64,000 nucleotides of DNA, from assembly GCF_900496995.4 (NCBI RefSeq), contig NC_044018.1, forward strand, positions 8,022,501-8,086,500, given 5' to 3'. The stretch comes from Aquila chrysaetos chrysaetos. Taxonomy: Eukaryota; Chordata; Aves; Accipitriformes; Accipitridae. Below the pieces are notes generated by a model. It worked only from the letters and a program-made list of their open reading frames with translations. It was not told the DNA's origin and did not search any database. Positions within the stretch are counted from its first letter, which is position 1, and each line of letters opens with the position of its first letter. Made by a program: the position numbers and the translations under genes. Positions 24,801-35,830 of the stretch are shown piece by piece.

Positions 24801-27085
24801 GATTATTAATAAAAGTTTGCTCATTTGTTTTATAACATAAAGATTCTTCTCTAGGCTTTTACTGAGAAGAATCTTTATATTATAAATAAAAAAAAGCAAA
24901 CTTTTACCTATTGATACCCCCTTATCAAGTAGCTAGTTATACAGGAAAATTACTGTCACCCAGTATTTTATTTATGTTTTCCGCTATTCTAAATAGAGAA
25001 GTCTGAGTAATGAGGAGGTTGGAGTTGACTGGTAGTTTTGGAGTACAGTTTTCTATATTTCAATCTGTAGTTCCACCATCTGGTCTCCTTTAAGAAATCC
25101 TATATTTTTTTAATGAGCACAAAAGTAGCTCTATAGATTTTAGCAGTGCCTTTCACTTTGGTTTTTGCTGCGAAGAAAACTACCTTTCTTATTGTTGTGG
25201 TCTTCTCTGCTGTTACCTGTTCATGCCACGCACATCTTGTATGTCTGTGTACGTGTCAATTCTAAGTCTCTTACTTTTGGCAAAGGTAGGAAGCAGACTT
25301 TGGGGATATGATCTCTCACAACTACAGATATTCTCTGTACTGTATTCCAACTATTTGCCTACCATGTCTGCTGTTTGCCTACTTGTGGATTACTGAGCAG
25401 CTATCCCAAAGCCTTAAGGCTGCTCTTCTTACCATTGTGCAAGTTTTATTTTTCCTTAAGTAGTTGCTGGAATATGTTTAGTATTCCAATACCTAGATAA
25501 AACTGTAGTCAGATAATTCACTAGCAATTGAATCTTGAAAAGATTCTTGCCACTATCTTACAGTAGTTTAGTAGTTTTCCTATTGCAGGATCAGTTACCT
25601 GCATTGAAACACAGCGACTATTTTAATAATGTTGTGGCACAACCCAGAAATGTGTGATATACCCAGTGATAACAGTAGGCAGTTTTGTAGATACTGATCT
25701 CTTAATTTTTCAGACTGGGATTTTATTTTGAGCTATAAAACTTGAATCACTTCTCTTTCTGGCAAGAAAAATGTCCCCTTTACCTGTGTTAGTTTCAACT
25801 TCTCATTTTTAGCTTAAAAATGTAAACTTAACAGAATTGGTTGCCCAGGAATGAGTAATCGTCATGCATATGACTAACTTTACTAGATAAATTTTAAAAG
25901 CAAACAGTGTTACTGTAGGTTTCTTTATTAATTTTACAAATATTACTAGATACATGGGCAAAGTAGGAATAGTATTTTCAAATTCCTGAAATGTATTGAT
26001 TTTAAAGTTTGGTCCAAAAGAGATATTAAGCCAAAAGATTAAAGGGTTGCGTGCTTTTAAGCTACAATCTTCTCATGACCTTACTTGTGACATGAAGTTA
26101 CATAATGTAAATTTACAAACAGCTGGAAATGTTTCTCTGAATTCCCTCGCCCCCCGCGAGCTCTATTTTATTCCTTCATCAGCTTAATGGATACAAGTAT
26201 GAACATTTTCTGGTTTATATGAATTGGTAGAAGTCAGTGTTTCAGATTCAGTAAAAGATTTCAAATTGTAAAAATAATGCTAATGATGATGTGAAGTCGA
26301 ATAGCAAATGGACCAGAGACATGAGGTTTGTACAGTATAGTACAGTATTTCTTCCTTGTATTTATTGGAATTAATTATATTGAAATTACATAATAGAAGC
26401 AGTTTCTAAATTATTTTTATGATATTAATTTGTCATTTAATAAATTTCTGCTTTTTACAGTATCTGCACAGCTTAAGCACTGTGAAGTAGCTTATGAATA
26501 CCTAATTAAAAAGAAGTCTGGATGCTTATGAATTCTGTTTGAATTTCATTCCTCCTCCTTATTTGAAGCATGCATTTATTAAAGTCTCATCTCTTAGTTG
26601 AAAAATTGGTCAGAAAGCTGTTTCGCATAGTTCTTAACTGTCCTTTATTTTTGAGATCATACAACCTGTATCTCCCCATACTTTTTTTTTTGGCTAGAAA
26701 AACTGTAAACATGCAGAAGCATTTAACTTTAATTTTAGAAGAAATATGTTTTATACCTTAAACATACCTAATTACAGGAAAGCTTACAAACAGACATTTA
26801 CGTGTCTTCACAGGTTCATCTTGGATTGTTCTCACAGCGGACAGCGAGGGCTTTGTTCCGTTAACGTTTACATCCACGCAGGAGATAGTCGTAAGAGATG
26901 CCAGTATGAAAGGCTACAGTGCCCGTTCTTCCAAAACTTTGGACATCATCAGTTCTACAGAAGGGTGCAGACCCGCTTCTTCTGAAGGTCTGGATATCAC
27001 GAGTTCTTTGGAAGTCCTCAGAGACTGCTCCTCCAAGGCCTTAGACAGCAGCAGTCCTTCAGAACAGCCCAGCAGTAAAATGTAA
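20013..27085 (+). CDS. WDCP: WD repeat and coiled-coil-containing protein (WDCP, C2orf44)
   Basis: Coding exons are 20013-21875, 24566-24683 and 26814-27085 (2253 nt, 750 residues; human is 721). The start is the ATG at 20013, because the protein then begins [18 protein letters not shown] as in the vertebrate family; A at -3 and G at +4 give a good context. WD-like blades lie at about residues 24-41, 60-90, 117-143 and 158-183 (the last containing HCACWT and SYIWD). A middle region carries [17 protein letters not shown] and IPGILVPD. A coiled coil covers about 565-600, preceded by PASPKR (542-547), a PxxPxR class II SH3 ligand. Mammalian WDCP oligomerises and binds the SH3 domain of HCK; it has also been found fused to ALK in cancer. 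Its normal role is poorly known. Expression is probably broad, given the CpG island. It is transcribed toward MFSD2B. The C-terminal tail carries three 17-residue repeats not seen in human. Confidence 0.95.
21876..24565 (+). other. WDCP intron between coding exons 1 and 2
   Basis: This 2.7-kb intron has a GTAATT donor and a TTTACAG acceptor. I saw no repeat family or extra exon; short open frames on both strands lack conservation features. Confidence 0.6.
24566..24683 (+). CDS. WDCP: WDCP second coding exon
   Basis: This 118-nt exon begins in phase 0 and ends in phase 1 at a GTATGT donor. Its conserved core is [18 protein letters not shown] followed by LVEMQH. It is the counterpart of the exon at 684-804. 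Confidence 0.93.
24811..24905. repeat. 95-nt near-perfect inverted repeat (hairpin)
   Basis: Left arm 24811-24851 and right arm 24864-24905 are complementary with a few mismatches and one one-base offset, around a 12-base loop. The 15 pairs next to the loop (24837-24851 with 24864-24878) and the outer 11 (starting AAAAGTTTGCT) are perfect. The size and shape fit either a pre-miRNA-like hairpin or the remains of a palindromic MITE. No flanking target-site duplication was recognised. Confidence 0.8.
26461..26531 (+). other. candidate alternative terminal exon of WDCP
   Basis: A pyrimidine-rich TTTTTACAG acceptor precedes a frame that, joined in phase to the exon ending 24683, adds about 23 residues ([15 protein letters not shown], then a lysine-rich end) before TGA at 26529-26531. 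Use of it would replace the conserved terminal exon. It could equally be a decoy acceptor; no homologue is known to me. Confidence 0.25.
26814..27085 (+). CDS. WDCP: WDCP terminal coding exon with triplicated tail
   Basis: The exon starts with the family-conserved [16 protein letters not shown] and TQEIVVRD segment. It then carries three tandem imperfect 17-residue units beginning [20 protein letters not shown] and SSKALDSSS (from 26927, 26978 and 27029), and ends with TAA at 27083-27085. The tail is serine-rich and probably disordered. Confidence 0.92.
26927..27079 (+). repeat. 3 x 51-bp coding tandem repeat in WDCP
   Basis: Three in-frame 51-bp units encode the 17-residue repeats. The protein-level pattern SS-x-x-LD-x-x-SS is clearer than the nucleotide match, so the expansion is not very recent. 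Confidence 0.7.
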
Positions 27086-27417
27086 TTTTTGACAGTGATT
27101 TTGTAATGTCTGTCTTATAATGGGAGACTTTTAAATTTACTGTATAGGGCTGCAAATTCTAAACAACAGTCTGTCTCAAATCTCTGTTGGATTTCTGTAA
27201 TTTTTTTGTTGCATATAACTGTAAATTATTTATTTGATGCTTGGAAACATTAACTTTTCTTTTTGTACTGAGCAGTGTTTTTTAAATATGCCTTTTGCAG
27301 TATAGACCAGGTCTTTGTATCAGTGGTTGAAAACACGTGTTCCTACAAGCTTCTGAGCTAAAGTTTCCATCTTGGTCTTTAATATGTTGGTGTTTTTAGA
27401 TGATAGTAAACTTGCAT

Positions 27418-27423
27418 AATAAA
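27418..27423 (+). terminator. WDCP poly(A) signal AATAAA
   Basis: This canonical hexamer lies 333 bases after the stop codon and is the first good one downstream of it. It implies a 3' end at about 27440 and a 3' UTR of roughly 350 bases. Confidence 0.65.
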
Positions 27424-27719
27424 GAAACCCTTGAAAACGCTCCATTGCCCCCCATTTCCTCACTTCTGCCAAAGCCTGAAATGTTACACTATTATTTAGA
27501 AATAGCACCTGCAGAGGTGCATGCGTGTTTGCACTGGTGTTACTAAGGGTGTAAGCACTAGTTCAGGTATATGGAGTTTGGGGCAAAGTATGATCATGTC
27601 GAATATCCGTAATGTGTGGAAGCAAGACCCTTTTCCCCTCTTGTGCCCACCAGTAATGCCTCTCTGTGCTTGCTTCTCTGTGTGGGTTTGGGGAAGTGGC
27701 TGTCACGTGTGTCATCTTC

Positions 27720-28302
27720 TGTGGGGGGTTGAGCCCAGGTGGCAGCTGAGCCCCCACCCAGCCACTCACTCACTCACTCCTCTGTGCAGGACAGGGGAGG
27801 ATTGGAAGGGCAAAAGCAAGAACAACCCGTGGGTTGAGATAAAGATAGTTTAATAGGTAAAACAAGCTGTGTTTGCAAGTCACGCGAAATAAGGAGTTTG
27901 CACAGTACGTCCCATCGACAGGCGGCTGTTCAGCAGCTTGTGGGGAAGCAAGGCTTCGGCATGTATAACGGTTACTTGGGGTTTGAGTGCCGTAACTCTG
28001 ACCGCCCTCTCCTTTCTTGCAACTTCATGTGCTGAGCACAATGTCACATGGTCTGGGATATGCCTTTGGTCAGTGGGGGTCAGATGTCCCAGCTGTGTCC
28101 CCTCCCAGCTCCTTGTGCCCCCCCTGAGCCTGCTCGCTGGTGGGGCAGAGCTGGAAAAAGAGAAGGCCCCGATGCTGTGCAAGTGCTGCTCAGCAACAGC
28201 CAAAACATCGGTGGGTCATCAACACTGTCGTGGTCACAGATCCAAAGCACTGTACAGGCTGCTATGAAGAAAGCTAACTCCGTCCCAGCCAGACCCAGTA
28301 CA
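27720..28302 (-). mobile_element. solo LTR of an avian endogenous retrovirus (ERVL-like), full length
   Basis: Read on the - strand this 583-bp element starts TGTACTGGG and ends CCCCACA (TG...CA ends). It carries ATTAAA followed by a TTTATCTCAACCCACG segment typical of an LTR R/U5 junction. It shares its first ~80 and last ~200 bases with the LTR at 37729. There is no primer-binding site, polypurine tract or internal retroviral sequence beside it, so it is a solo LTR. The flanks (TCTTC and TCGTT) may be a decayed 5-bp target duplication. It lies antisense to WDCP, just downstream of its poly(A) signal. Confidence 0.75.
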
Positions 28303-29199
28303 TCGTTATAGGCATAAAGTGACTTCAGTTACATTTGAATAACAACATTTGCCAGTTAATATTTCTAAACATCTCTTCATATTGAAATTTTTCCCTTTGA
28401 AACAATATTGTTAATATTAACAACATTGCCTTCAATGCATCTCTTTTAATTTTCATAGCTAATATGTGCTGAACAGGCAGAAGGGAAGTCCGATAACCCA
28501 TCACCTTGAGAACATCCAATTTAAAGGCTGACAGAAGAAAATGTTCTATGGGCTTTTGTAGTGAGAGAGAGAAAATGCAAAGGTGAAATTTGGAAAACAG
28601 CACAAGTTTTTGTAGTATGGATTGCAGCACTGAAGAAAAGAGTAATCCAAGATTGCTACGCATAAAATTAAAGCATGATAACATTAAGCAGTTTATCAGG
28701 CTTTCACAGTGGCGCTTACTGCGTGAGAAGGAATCAAGTGATGAGATTATAGAATTGGAGCTGCTGTCTCAGGACTAATATAATCTCTTTTTTTATTGCC
28801 TATTTGGAAATTTAGCCACTGTCAAAAAATCATCTGTCCACAAAATCCAATACTAAAGATACAACATCAGCAAAAGCTGCAAAGAGCACTCAGTGTTGGG
28901 TGGTGCAACTAGAAGTTAACAGCTTTTGTTGCACAGGGGAGGAGGAAAACAGGTGAAATAATTTGGCAATTGTGGGCTTCATCTTGTACATAACAAGCAT
29001 CTGTTCTCAGTAATTGTCACTGTTTAATCCAGAGGCAGTCCACAATCACCATTACTCTAACCAAAAGCCACAAAGCCCAGTGGCAACCACCACATAGACC
29101 AGTAGATGACAAATCATTTTGTCCAAAGATCCTTGGCTTTTCCATTTGGCAGGATGCTAGAACACAGCACCAAGTAAATGGCTTCTCACAACCAGGCAT

Positions 29200-31320
29200 C
29201 AAAGACATAAAAAAAAATAAATCAAAGCTTCTTGAAGCCAGAAACCTTAAAAATCAAGTATAGCTTCTGCTGCCAAAGTCCCACCATGTTCCATTGCGTC
29301 ATCCCCAGTGGGAGTGTTACACTTCAGGTGCAAATCAAATCATTCATCCTCAGCTACCAGCTGTGAGTTTTCCAAATGAAACAAGTGAAGAGGAGAAGTG
29401 GAGAGGTACAGGAACAAGTTGGAAAGCGAGGGTTTTTTTCCTCCATCCTGTTTCTTCTAACGTGGGCAGGTGCTGTGCTCCCTTTACCCCTAGCAGCTCC
29501 TTTTTTTTTTTTTTTTTTTTTTTGCATAGTGTGGGTTCCAACCCCAGCTGGTGGTGGGAAGAATCATCTTCCAGTAGCAGTCTATGCTTAACACAAAATG
29601 GGTTTGATGAATTAAACCTGTTGCCTACTCTGTCTCCAGTTTGTCCCATGAGATCCAAATCCCTCTTTCCTATTAGTCTTTATTACTTCTCCAGGGACAT
29701 CTGGCTCTCCGGGGACCCTGAGCAACCACCCAAGCAGGGGCCACAGGCACACCAGTGTTAACCAAGTGCCACCACTGACTACTCCAAAACTATGTCCAGT
29801 TTCAATTAATTTCTGGATTAACTCAGCCTGCCCTGCAATATGTCTTAGTCCTGGATTTATCGTACGGTTTCCTTGCTCAGATCCACCCTGTAGGCAACAA
29901 GTACAATACTGTCTGCTGGCAAACAGGGAGGACATGGTGGGGTCTGAAAAGAAAGGTGAAGGAAAAGAAAGATTGAACTCTGGTACCCTTTGTGTATCTT
30001 GCGTGAGTTCCTTGTGCATTACACCCTGCACTTGCCTACTGGTTCTCCTCATTTAGAGCGGGTCTATCAGGCACTTCCTAATTGGCTTTTTACCGTCTGC
30101 AGACACCAAGCCTGCAATCAGTACTCACAGTGCTAGGACCAAAACACATTCCCTTCTGTGCTATGACATGGGAAAGGCTGACATCCCAGCATGTTTTCTA
30201 ACTGTGCCCTCTGTCAAGCTCCTCATTATTTCAGTTGCACAGCCAGAATAATTAAGATACATCCTTCTTAGCTTTTATAGCATTGCTTCTGCTGACTGTC
30301 CAGTTCCTGGGAATCCTCCAGCACTGAAATTCCGCCCTGTTTGCTGCAGTCTCTGATCATCTCTTGAGTCAAGTTGCTGTTTTTTTCCATTGATCTGCTT
30401 TTCTATGAACACGGGCTCAGGCAGGGAATCAGGGAGGGACAAGCTGAGTGCATGAATATCTGGTAACCAGAAAGTGTTAACTGATGCTCTGCATGTGGCA
30501 TTTTGGTCTCCACATCCAACATCTTTCCCCCCGGTCATTGATGTCAATCCAAGAGCCCTTAGGAGAGGACTGCAGGGTGGGTTTAGGGAGCTTTCTTCTC
30601 TAATGGCTCTTCTTTCACCCCTACAAGTCACTTTGGGAATTCTGGAGTTGCCCATTCTCTCTGCCTGGCCAGCTCAGCACAGCTGAGGCTTTGCCAGGGG
30701 TCTGGAGGTGGCTACAGTTCTGCATTCATCCCACACCGATGTCGGCGGGTACGTCTATGCACTCAGACTCACAATCTGACACGGCTAGCACTGGCAGAAT
30801 TGATCAAGCTGGATGTGGCAAATGTGCAGCTTCTTCTCGATGACTTTGAAGGTGACCAAGGGGTGAGTTTGTTCTGGAAACACAAGGGAAATACTTCCTC
30901 ATGGGCTGCAGCCAATTTGGACAGAAATTTCTCAGCCGGTGTAAACCTGGTTCCATCACCATGATGACAAGCTGGCGGCCTGTGTTGGGCCTAGGCAGGT
31001 GAAAAAATCCTCCAGGTAAAACAGAAATGGAAGTCCATGATGGAGAATACTAAGGTGTAAAGGAAATCCTTTTGATCCTTTGCTGAATATAGATGATTCC
31101 ACATACATCAGCAAAGATGAGCGGGCAGGGGATGGGTGCTGGGTCTCCAAAGCGTACCTCCATCGATGAAGCTGAGCAAATGACCGTCAGTTCCATAGGG
31201 CCTGAGCAATCCTTCCTCACCATCTACAGCAGAGTCCAGCAAAAAGGAGGATAGAAAGCTGAAGGGCGTAGTTGAAGTTCATAGTCTTGTCTAACATCAT
31301 TCAGGACAAGAAATAGATCA
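29200..31320 (-). other. unassigned segment with poly(A) end on the - strand, possible retroposed sequence
   Basis: A T23 run at 29501-29523 is a poly(A) run on the - strand. Upstream of it on that strand are an AATAAA-type signal (about 29672-29690) and roughly 1.8 kb of higher-GC sequence with several broken open frames on the - strand, one at 30275-30655 and one at 29612-30052. This could be a decayed retrocopy or an old retroviral internal fragment. I could not match it to any family, and the poly(A) may be an ordinary A-tract. Confidence 0.25.
29501..29523. repeat. T23 homopolymer
   Basis: An uninterrupted run of 23 T. See the enclosing segment for a possible origin. Confidence 0.95.
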
Positions 31321-32379
31321 GGAAATACGATTTATTTCTGCTTCCACACTTCTAGAGCAAACATTCATGTTTCCCTACCATCCAACAGCACTGCTGCTCT
31401 CCAGTTAAGGTTAAAGACTGCTGCTCTGTAATCATCTCTGAAATGATGTTGAGGACCCAACTTTTCTGCAGAGTGCCATGGCTCTAGCACCATTCTCCCT
31501 CTGTTTTGTTCAGCTCTGTGTCGTGCCAGTTTGTGTCTTCGGAGACTGTATATTCTCAGGTGCAACATAGCAAAAAGTCTCCTCCTGTGCCTCAGGGACA
31601 GCGACACATGCTGCTACTGTGTCTTTTGAATGAAGCTTCCCAGGGAGATAGCATCTGTTTTATGCAGCAGATTTGGTGCTTAATGATGTGAAAGCCATCT
31701 GATTTCATACTTTAAGCCTATAACATATACACATTTTTGTAACCATAATACTCAGCACTCTTGCCAGGTATCTGAGCCATGGTCTTGCAGAGAGTTAAGG
31801 TGAAAAAAAAGCATTCAGTGCAGTACAAGGAACTTCTGATCTCTGAAACTGCAGGAAAACAGACAACTCCTTCCCTCACCTGCTAGTTGTATGAATCTAA
31901 CTGATGTTTCCATCAGTCTAGAAGTTTTCTGAAGGGAAAGACTCTATTGTAGCACTTTGAGACTGTTTTTTACCTAACTATGACATGAAATTCATACAAG
32001 GTATGTGATTGACCCCTATACACTAGATTGCTACTGGCTGTACCCTACTGCATGAGACTTTGAACTAACTTGCCCTCTCCATCTTCAAAGAGCTGGACAA
32101 CAAATACCAGGTCTTAAATGACCTGAGTTTCCCTCAAGGAAACTCCTCTTCTCAAGAAGATTGATTTAAGTCTGAGTTTTCTATCTACAGCCCAGAAAGG
32201 CAAATAGAAAAGGAGATGAACAAGTGATATTTGGCAACAAACTATGAACACAAAAAAGCAGGGTTTGGCTTTAAACATTGTCCACTTCAACTATGTTACT
32301 TGGAATGCAGAAGGTGAATAGAGATGAGAGGATGCAGCAGGGATTGAATCTAGCAGCAATGCTTATAAGGTGCAGAAGT

Positions 32380-33115
32380 GACTTAAGGAATTAGTTCTCA
32401 AATCTACAGAGCCCTTCCTGAAAAACCAGTGACCTGAAACCGAAGGTCCCGGCCTTCAAGGACTCCCCGGAGACAGACACCCGAGGTGGTATTCACCTAT
32501 TAAAATGGGGGACTCAGCACAAGCGATCTAATCCACCTAAGCCGTGGCAGGTCAGCAGGCTCAGGGACAGACAGGGTGCAGCAGGGCCGGAGAACACGGT
32601 TGCAGGAGACACGGCTGGTAGCGGTGGCGGTGGCTAACAGCAACCCCCTCCTTCAGTGCCTGGTGGGGAACGGCGGCTTGCCTACGCGGTTAGCTGTGAC
32701 CCACGGTTAGACTGACCACCAGCAGTAATGCTCAGGAAGCCCATATAACCTTGGAAGGTTTCAACATTATTTTTAGGCAGAAACTACAAGGGCGATGAAG
32801 CTGGAAGAGATGACTAGTGACTAGCTCAGCTACCGACTATACCAGCAATCAGCCCAGTATAGAAGATTTGGGCTGTCATCACTATACTTCAGCAAGGGCA
32901 AGGAATGGGCATGGCTTGCTTTATGGGGGACTACCCAGTGACACGTAACTCCGTTATCCTTTTCTTCCTCTATTTGTGTAAATCCATTTGTTGGAACTGC
33001 TTGCATGCAGGTGGGGAAGTGCTGTCCATTACGCACCCAGCTGGCTTAACCCAATCTCTCCCATATTCTTACAACTGTATTTGGGTGTTACTTGGATGAG
33101 AGCCCCTGGGGATTG
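32380..33115. other. GC-richer block of unknown origin
   Basis: The segment is GC-richer than the DNA on either side, and carries a GGTGGCGGTGGC stretch, several CG dinucleotides and phrases such as GACTCCCCGGAGACAGAC. It has the look of an old LTR or a small decayed CpG-rich element, but no ends, target duplication or poly(A) signal could be defined. Confidence 0.25.
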
Positions 33116-33513
33116 AACCTGGCCCTGGTTACTGCCAGTCAGTGCAAGGCAGGAGGCTTACATTAGATTAGCGTTTAATCTGAATGGTTGCCAATATAAG
33201 AACCTGCTTCTTTCAGTCACATGTTCCGAACATACTTAAGGCATACACATCATTTAAAACTGACAAGGAGACGTACAAAAGTTCATTCATTTTACAGCAC
33301 CAACACTGAGCCCTAAAAAAAAGAAAATTACAAAAAAAAAAAAAATCTTACCCTGCACTTACTCTTCCATTCTTTCTACTTACAAAAATACATTCATTTT
33401 CTTAACAAAAGTACAACTCTGATAATCAAATAAAATAATGAGATTTTCAAAATATAAAAATACGCTGCCACATTTCATCTACAGAAGCTGTCTATTTGAT
33501 TTTGGCAGTTCCC

Positions 33514-33519
33514 TTTATT
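33514..33519 (-). terminator. candidate MFSD2B poly(A) signal
   Basis: TTTATT here reads AATAAA on the - strand and is the first canonical hexamer I found below the MFSD2B stop codon. It would imply a 3' UTR of about 2.3 kb. Confidence 0.35.
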
Positions 33520-35772
33520 ACTATCATATGCAAAGCAAGGACTGAATGCATCTGTTAGGTAAATATCACATTGTCTCTCTGGAAAGAGGAAAACAGTTTA
33601 TAATCAACTAAGTTTACCTTGCAAGAGAGTGAATTCAGATTCAGTGTTGTGCAATTTAGAGGCAGCTGCACAACTGATCTAGAAATAATATCTTAAGCCA
33701 CATTCAAATTACTCCAATCAACCACAGCCAGCAGTTTCTGCAACCCTTTTATCACTGGGCTAAGTATTCGGCTTATGTAAACTGACACGGATCCACTGCC
33801 TTGTAGCTACAGATTTATAACAACTGAAAACATAACCCATTAAAAAACACTAACGGCCTTTACTGGGACTTCTGGTTGTTTTTAAAGACGACTATTCAGA
33901 AATATGCAAATATCACAGAATAAATCAACCCCCCAAAACTGTTTTCTATGATGTTTTGGAGCTATGTGATATTACTACATAACTTACCTACTTCAAAGTG
34001 CAGTAAATCTACTATTTCAAATTCCATCAGGCTCAAAATTGGGTTTTTTTTGTTGTAAACACATATGCCCCAGGCATACATATCTTGATTTGTCCAAGAA
34101 CTGAAACAAAAAATCCCCAGCCTTAGGTGTCAATTCAACAGAAGTCTTAAACACAGTTAACTCTTACCTACACACATTCAAAATATCCCTAAAAGCTCAC
34201 TCATGATTAAGTGTTTTGCTGAATTAGGACAGTTCATTAGGCCTTAGACTTCAAACTTTCCTGAAAAGGTTTCAGTATTAAACTTGATGAGATACTCAAT
34301 GGATGCACTGATTTTACTTCACAATGTCTTTCAGTAAAAGCTTTCCTAGTTTCCCAGCACTGGAGTCACTTCCCAGATGGCCCTGAGCAAATTACTTGTA
34401 GTCACTGCCTCCAGTGACACCTACGGCGAGTGCTCCCTAACAGTGGCAAGCCAGTCCTCCAAAGGCACTTCCAGTATAAAATAAAGGCACCCTCCCACAT
34501 ATTCATGCGGTGAAGTCAGTGGGCTGTGTCTTGTCTTGCATTGTGCTAATTTCTTCAAGGTGAACAAGCCTTCAACTCTGGGATTCATCACTCTCCCCTC
34601 CAGATTTAGGTATGTCTTCGGAGTCCAGTCATTTTAGCTTAAGCTTGGAGCCAGCCTCTGGAGGTCTCTGTATCTCCACTGACTACAGAAGCAGCCCAGA
34701 ATGACCAGGTCTGAACTTAAGTGCTCCAGAAACTGCCTGAGGTTAGGTGTGTCTTTCACCTACAAAATGAGTTCAGCACTGTCAATCTATAGTAGAAATG
34801 AGGTTTCAGTTAATGTATCTAAATCATGATGACACATCCCTGACTGAAAAAAAATCACCATTTAAAAGTCAGGTGTAGCCTCATTATTATAAAACACTGT
34901 GTGCAAGCTGAGATTAACACACATGCCATGGTGTTTTGTGAGGCAGAGAGCCTACACCACATGAGAAATGGGTGAGTATCATGATTAAAGGCCAAAATTT
35001 ACAGAAATTTGAATGGCATAGTCTAATTTTTGGAAGGGACTACTGATTTGGGGTATCCTGAGTGGAGATTATGTTTTTGAAAATGTTAAGTACTCATTCT
35101 CTGACAAAGATGAGTTTACAGGTGTCAGAAGCAAGGAACTCCAGTAATGAGAAATGTAAAGGTCTGTTTCATATAAAAAACTATGAAGTTAAATTACATC
35201 AAAATCTCTTTCAGAAAAAACTCTGTGTGAGAAAATCCTCAAAACATGCCTGCATGAACGATTTGCTTCATTTCAAAACAAAGTAAATTCTAACTTCGCA
35301 TAGCATACTTCAGGATTCCCAAGTGCTTACCAGACACAACAGTGTGCAATTTATAGGTAGACTTTTTGTTCAAAATCCACCCCAGGCTCTAAGGGTGAAA
35401 TACATCACATGAGTTAAAGTTTGGGTTGTGCATCACATTTACACTTTTTTCCCTTGATCTACAAGTCCCTAGAATCTCCTGTTGCATTGAAATCACAGCC
35501 TTCTGTTAATCATTGAAAAACGAACAAAAAACCCCCAACCCTTCAATAGCTTATGTTCCTGAACATTTGTAATGTCTTTTTTAGCACAGTGCATGGAGTT
35601 CGATATATATTTTGCATGGTGGTGTCCTCTCTTGATTTCATTACTGACTATGTGAGAATGATCCTTTATCCTTTTTGATAAAATGTGAGCAGAGAAATGT
35701 CCCAGAAGACTCTCACAGAGTTTGTGTATAGGATGCAAGACTGTATTTGGAAAGTCCCTGTATTCAGAGCTT

Positions 35773-35830
35773 TCAGACAGAAGTGTCCTCTTTATGGTCA
35801 TCCAGGTTCTCTGTGCTTTGATGGCTCCTT
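35773..35830 (-). CDS. MFSD2B: MFSD2B terminal coding exon
   Basis: The exon follows a CTTTTAACAG acceptor and completes an arginine codon split by the phase-2 donor at 36875. It adds a hydrophilic tail, [18 protein letters not shown], before TGA at 35773-35775. The final TSV fits a class I PDZ ligand. Support is the strong acceptor, matching phase and the donor at the previous exon; there is no strong similarity to mammalian tails, which vary. Confidence 0.65.

Larger units (their letters stand above)
24684..26813 (+). other. WDCP intron between coding exons 2 and 3
   Basis: This 2.1-kb AT-rich intron contains the 95-nt inverted repeat at 24811-24905 and the candidate alternative exon at 26461. 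The acceptor at 26812-26813 (CTTCACAG) restores the glycine codon and the conserved SSWIVLTAD start of the last exon. Confidence 0.6.
27441..35772. other. convergent intergenic region WDCP / MFSD2B
   Basis: This 8.3-kb region separates the two convergent 3' ends. It contains the solo LTR at 27720-28302, a segment ending in a minus-strand poly(A) run near 29.5 kb, a GC-richer block at 32.4-33.1 kb, and from about 33.5 kb to 35.8 kb probably the 3' UTR of MFSD2B. No gene is recognised; the many short open frames are not conserved in any way I can see. Confidence 0.5.

Noticed and set aside
29294-30056. Overlapping 100-155-residue frames on both strands
   Set aside because: They cross the T23 run or are low-complexity, and none shows a known domain.
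27720-33115. A full provirus with the LTR at 27720-28302 as its 3' LTR
   Set aside because: No polypurine tract, primer-binding site or second matching LTR was found in the right orientation, and no clear retroviral protein was read in between.
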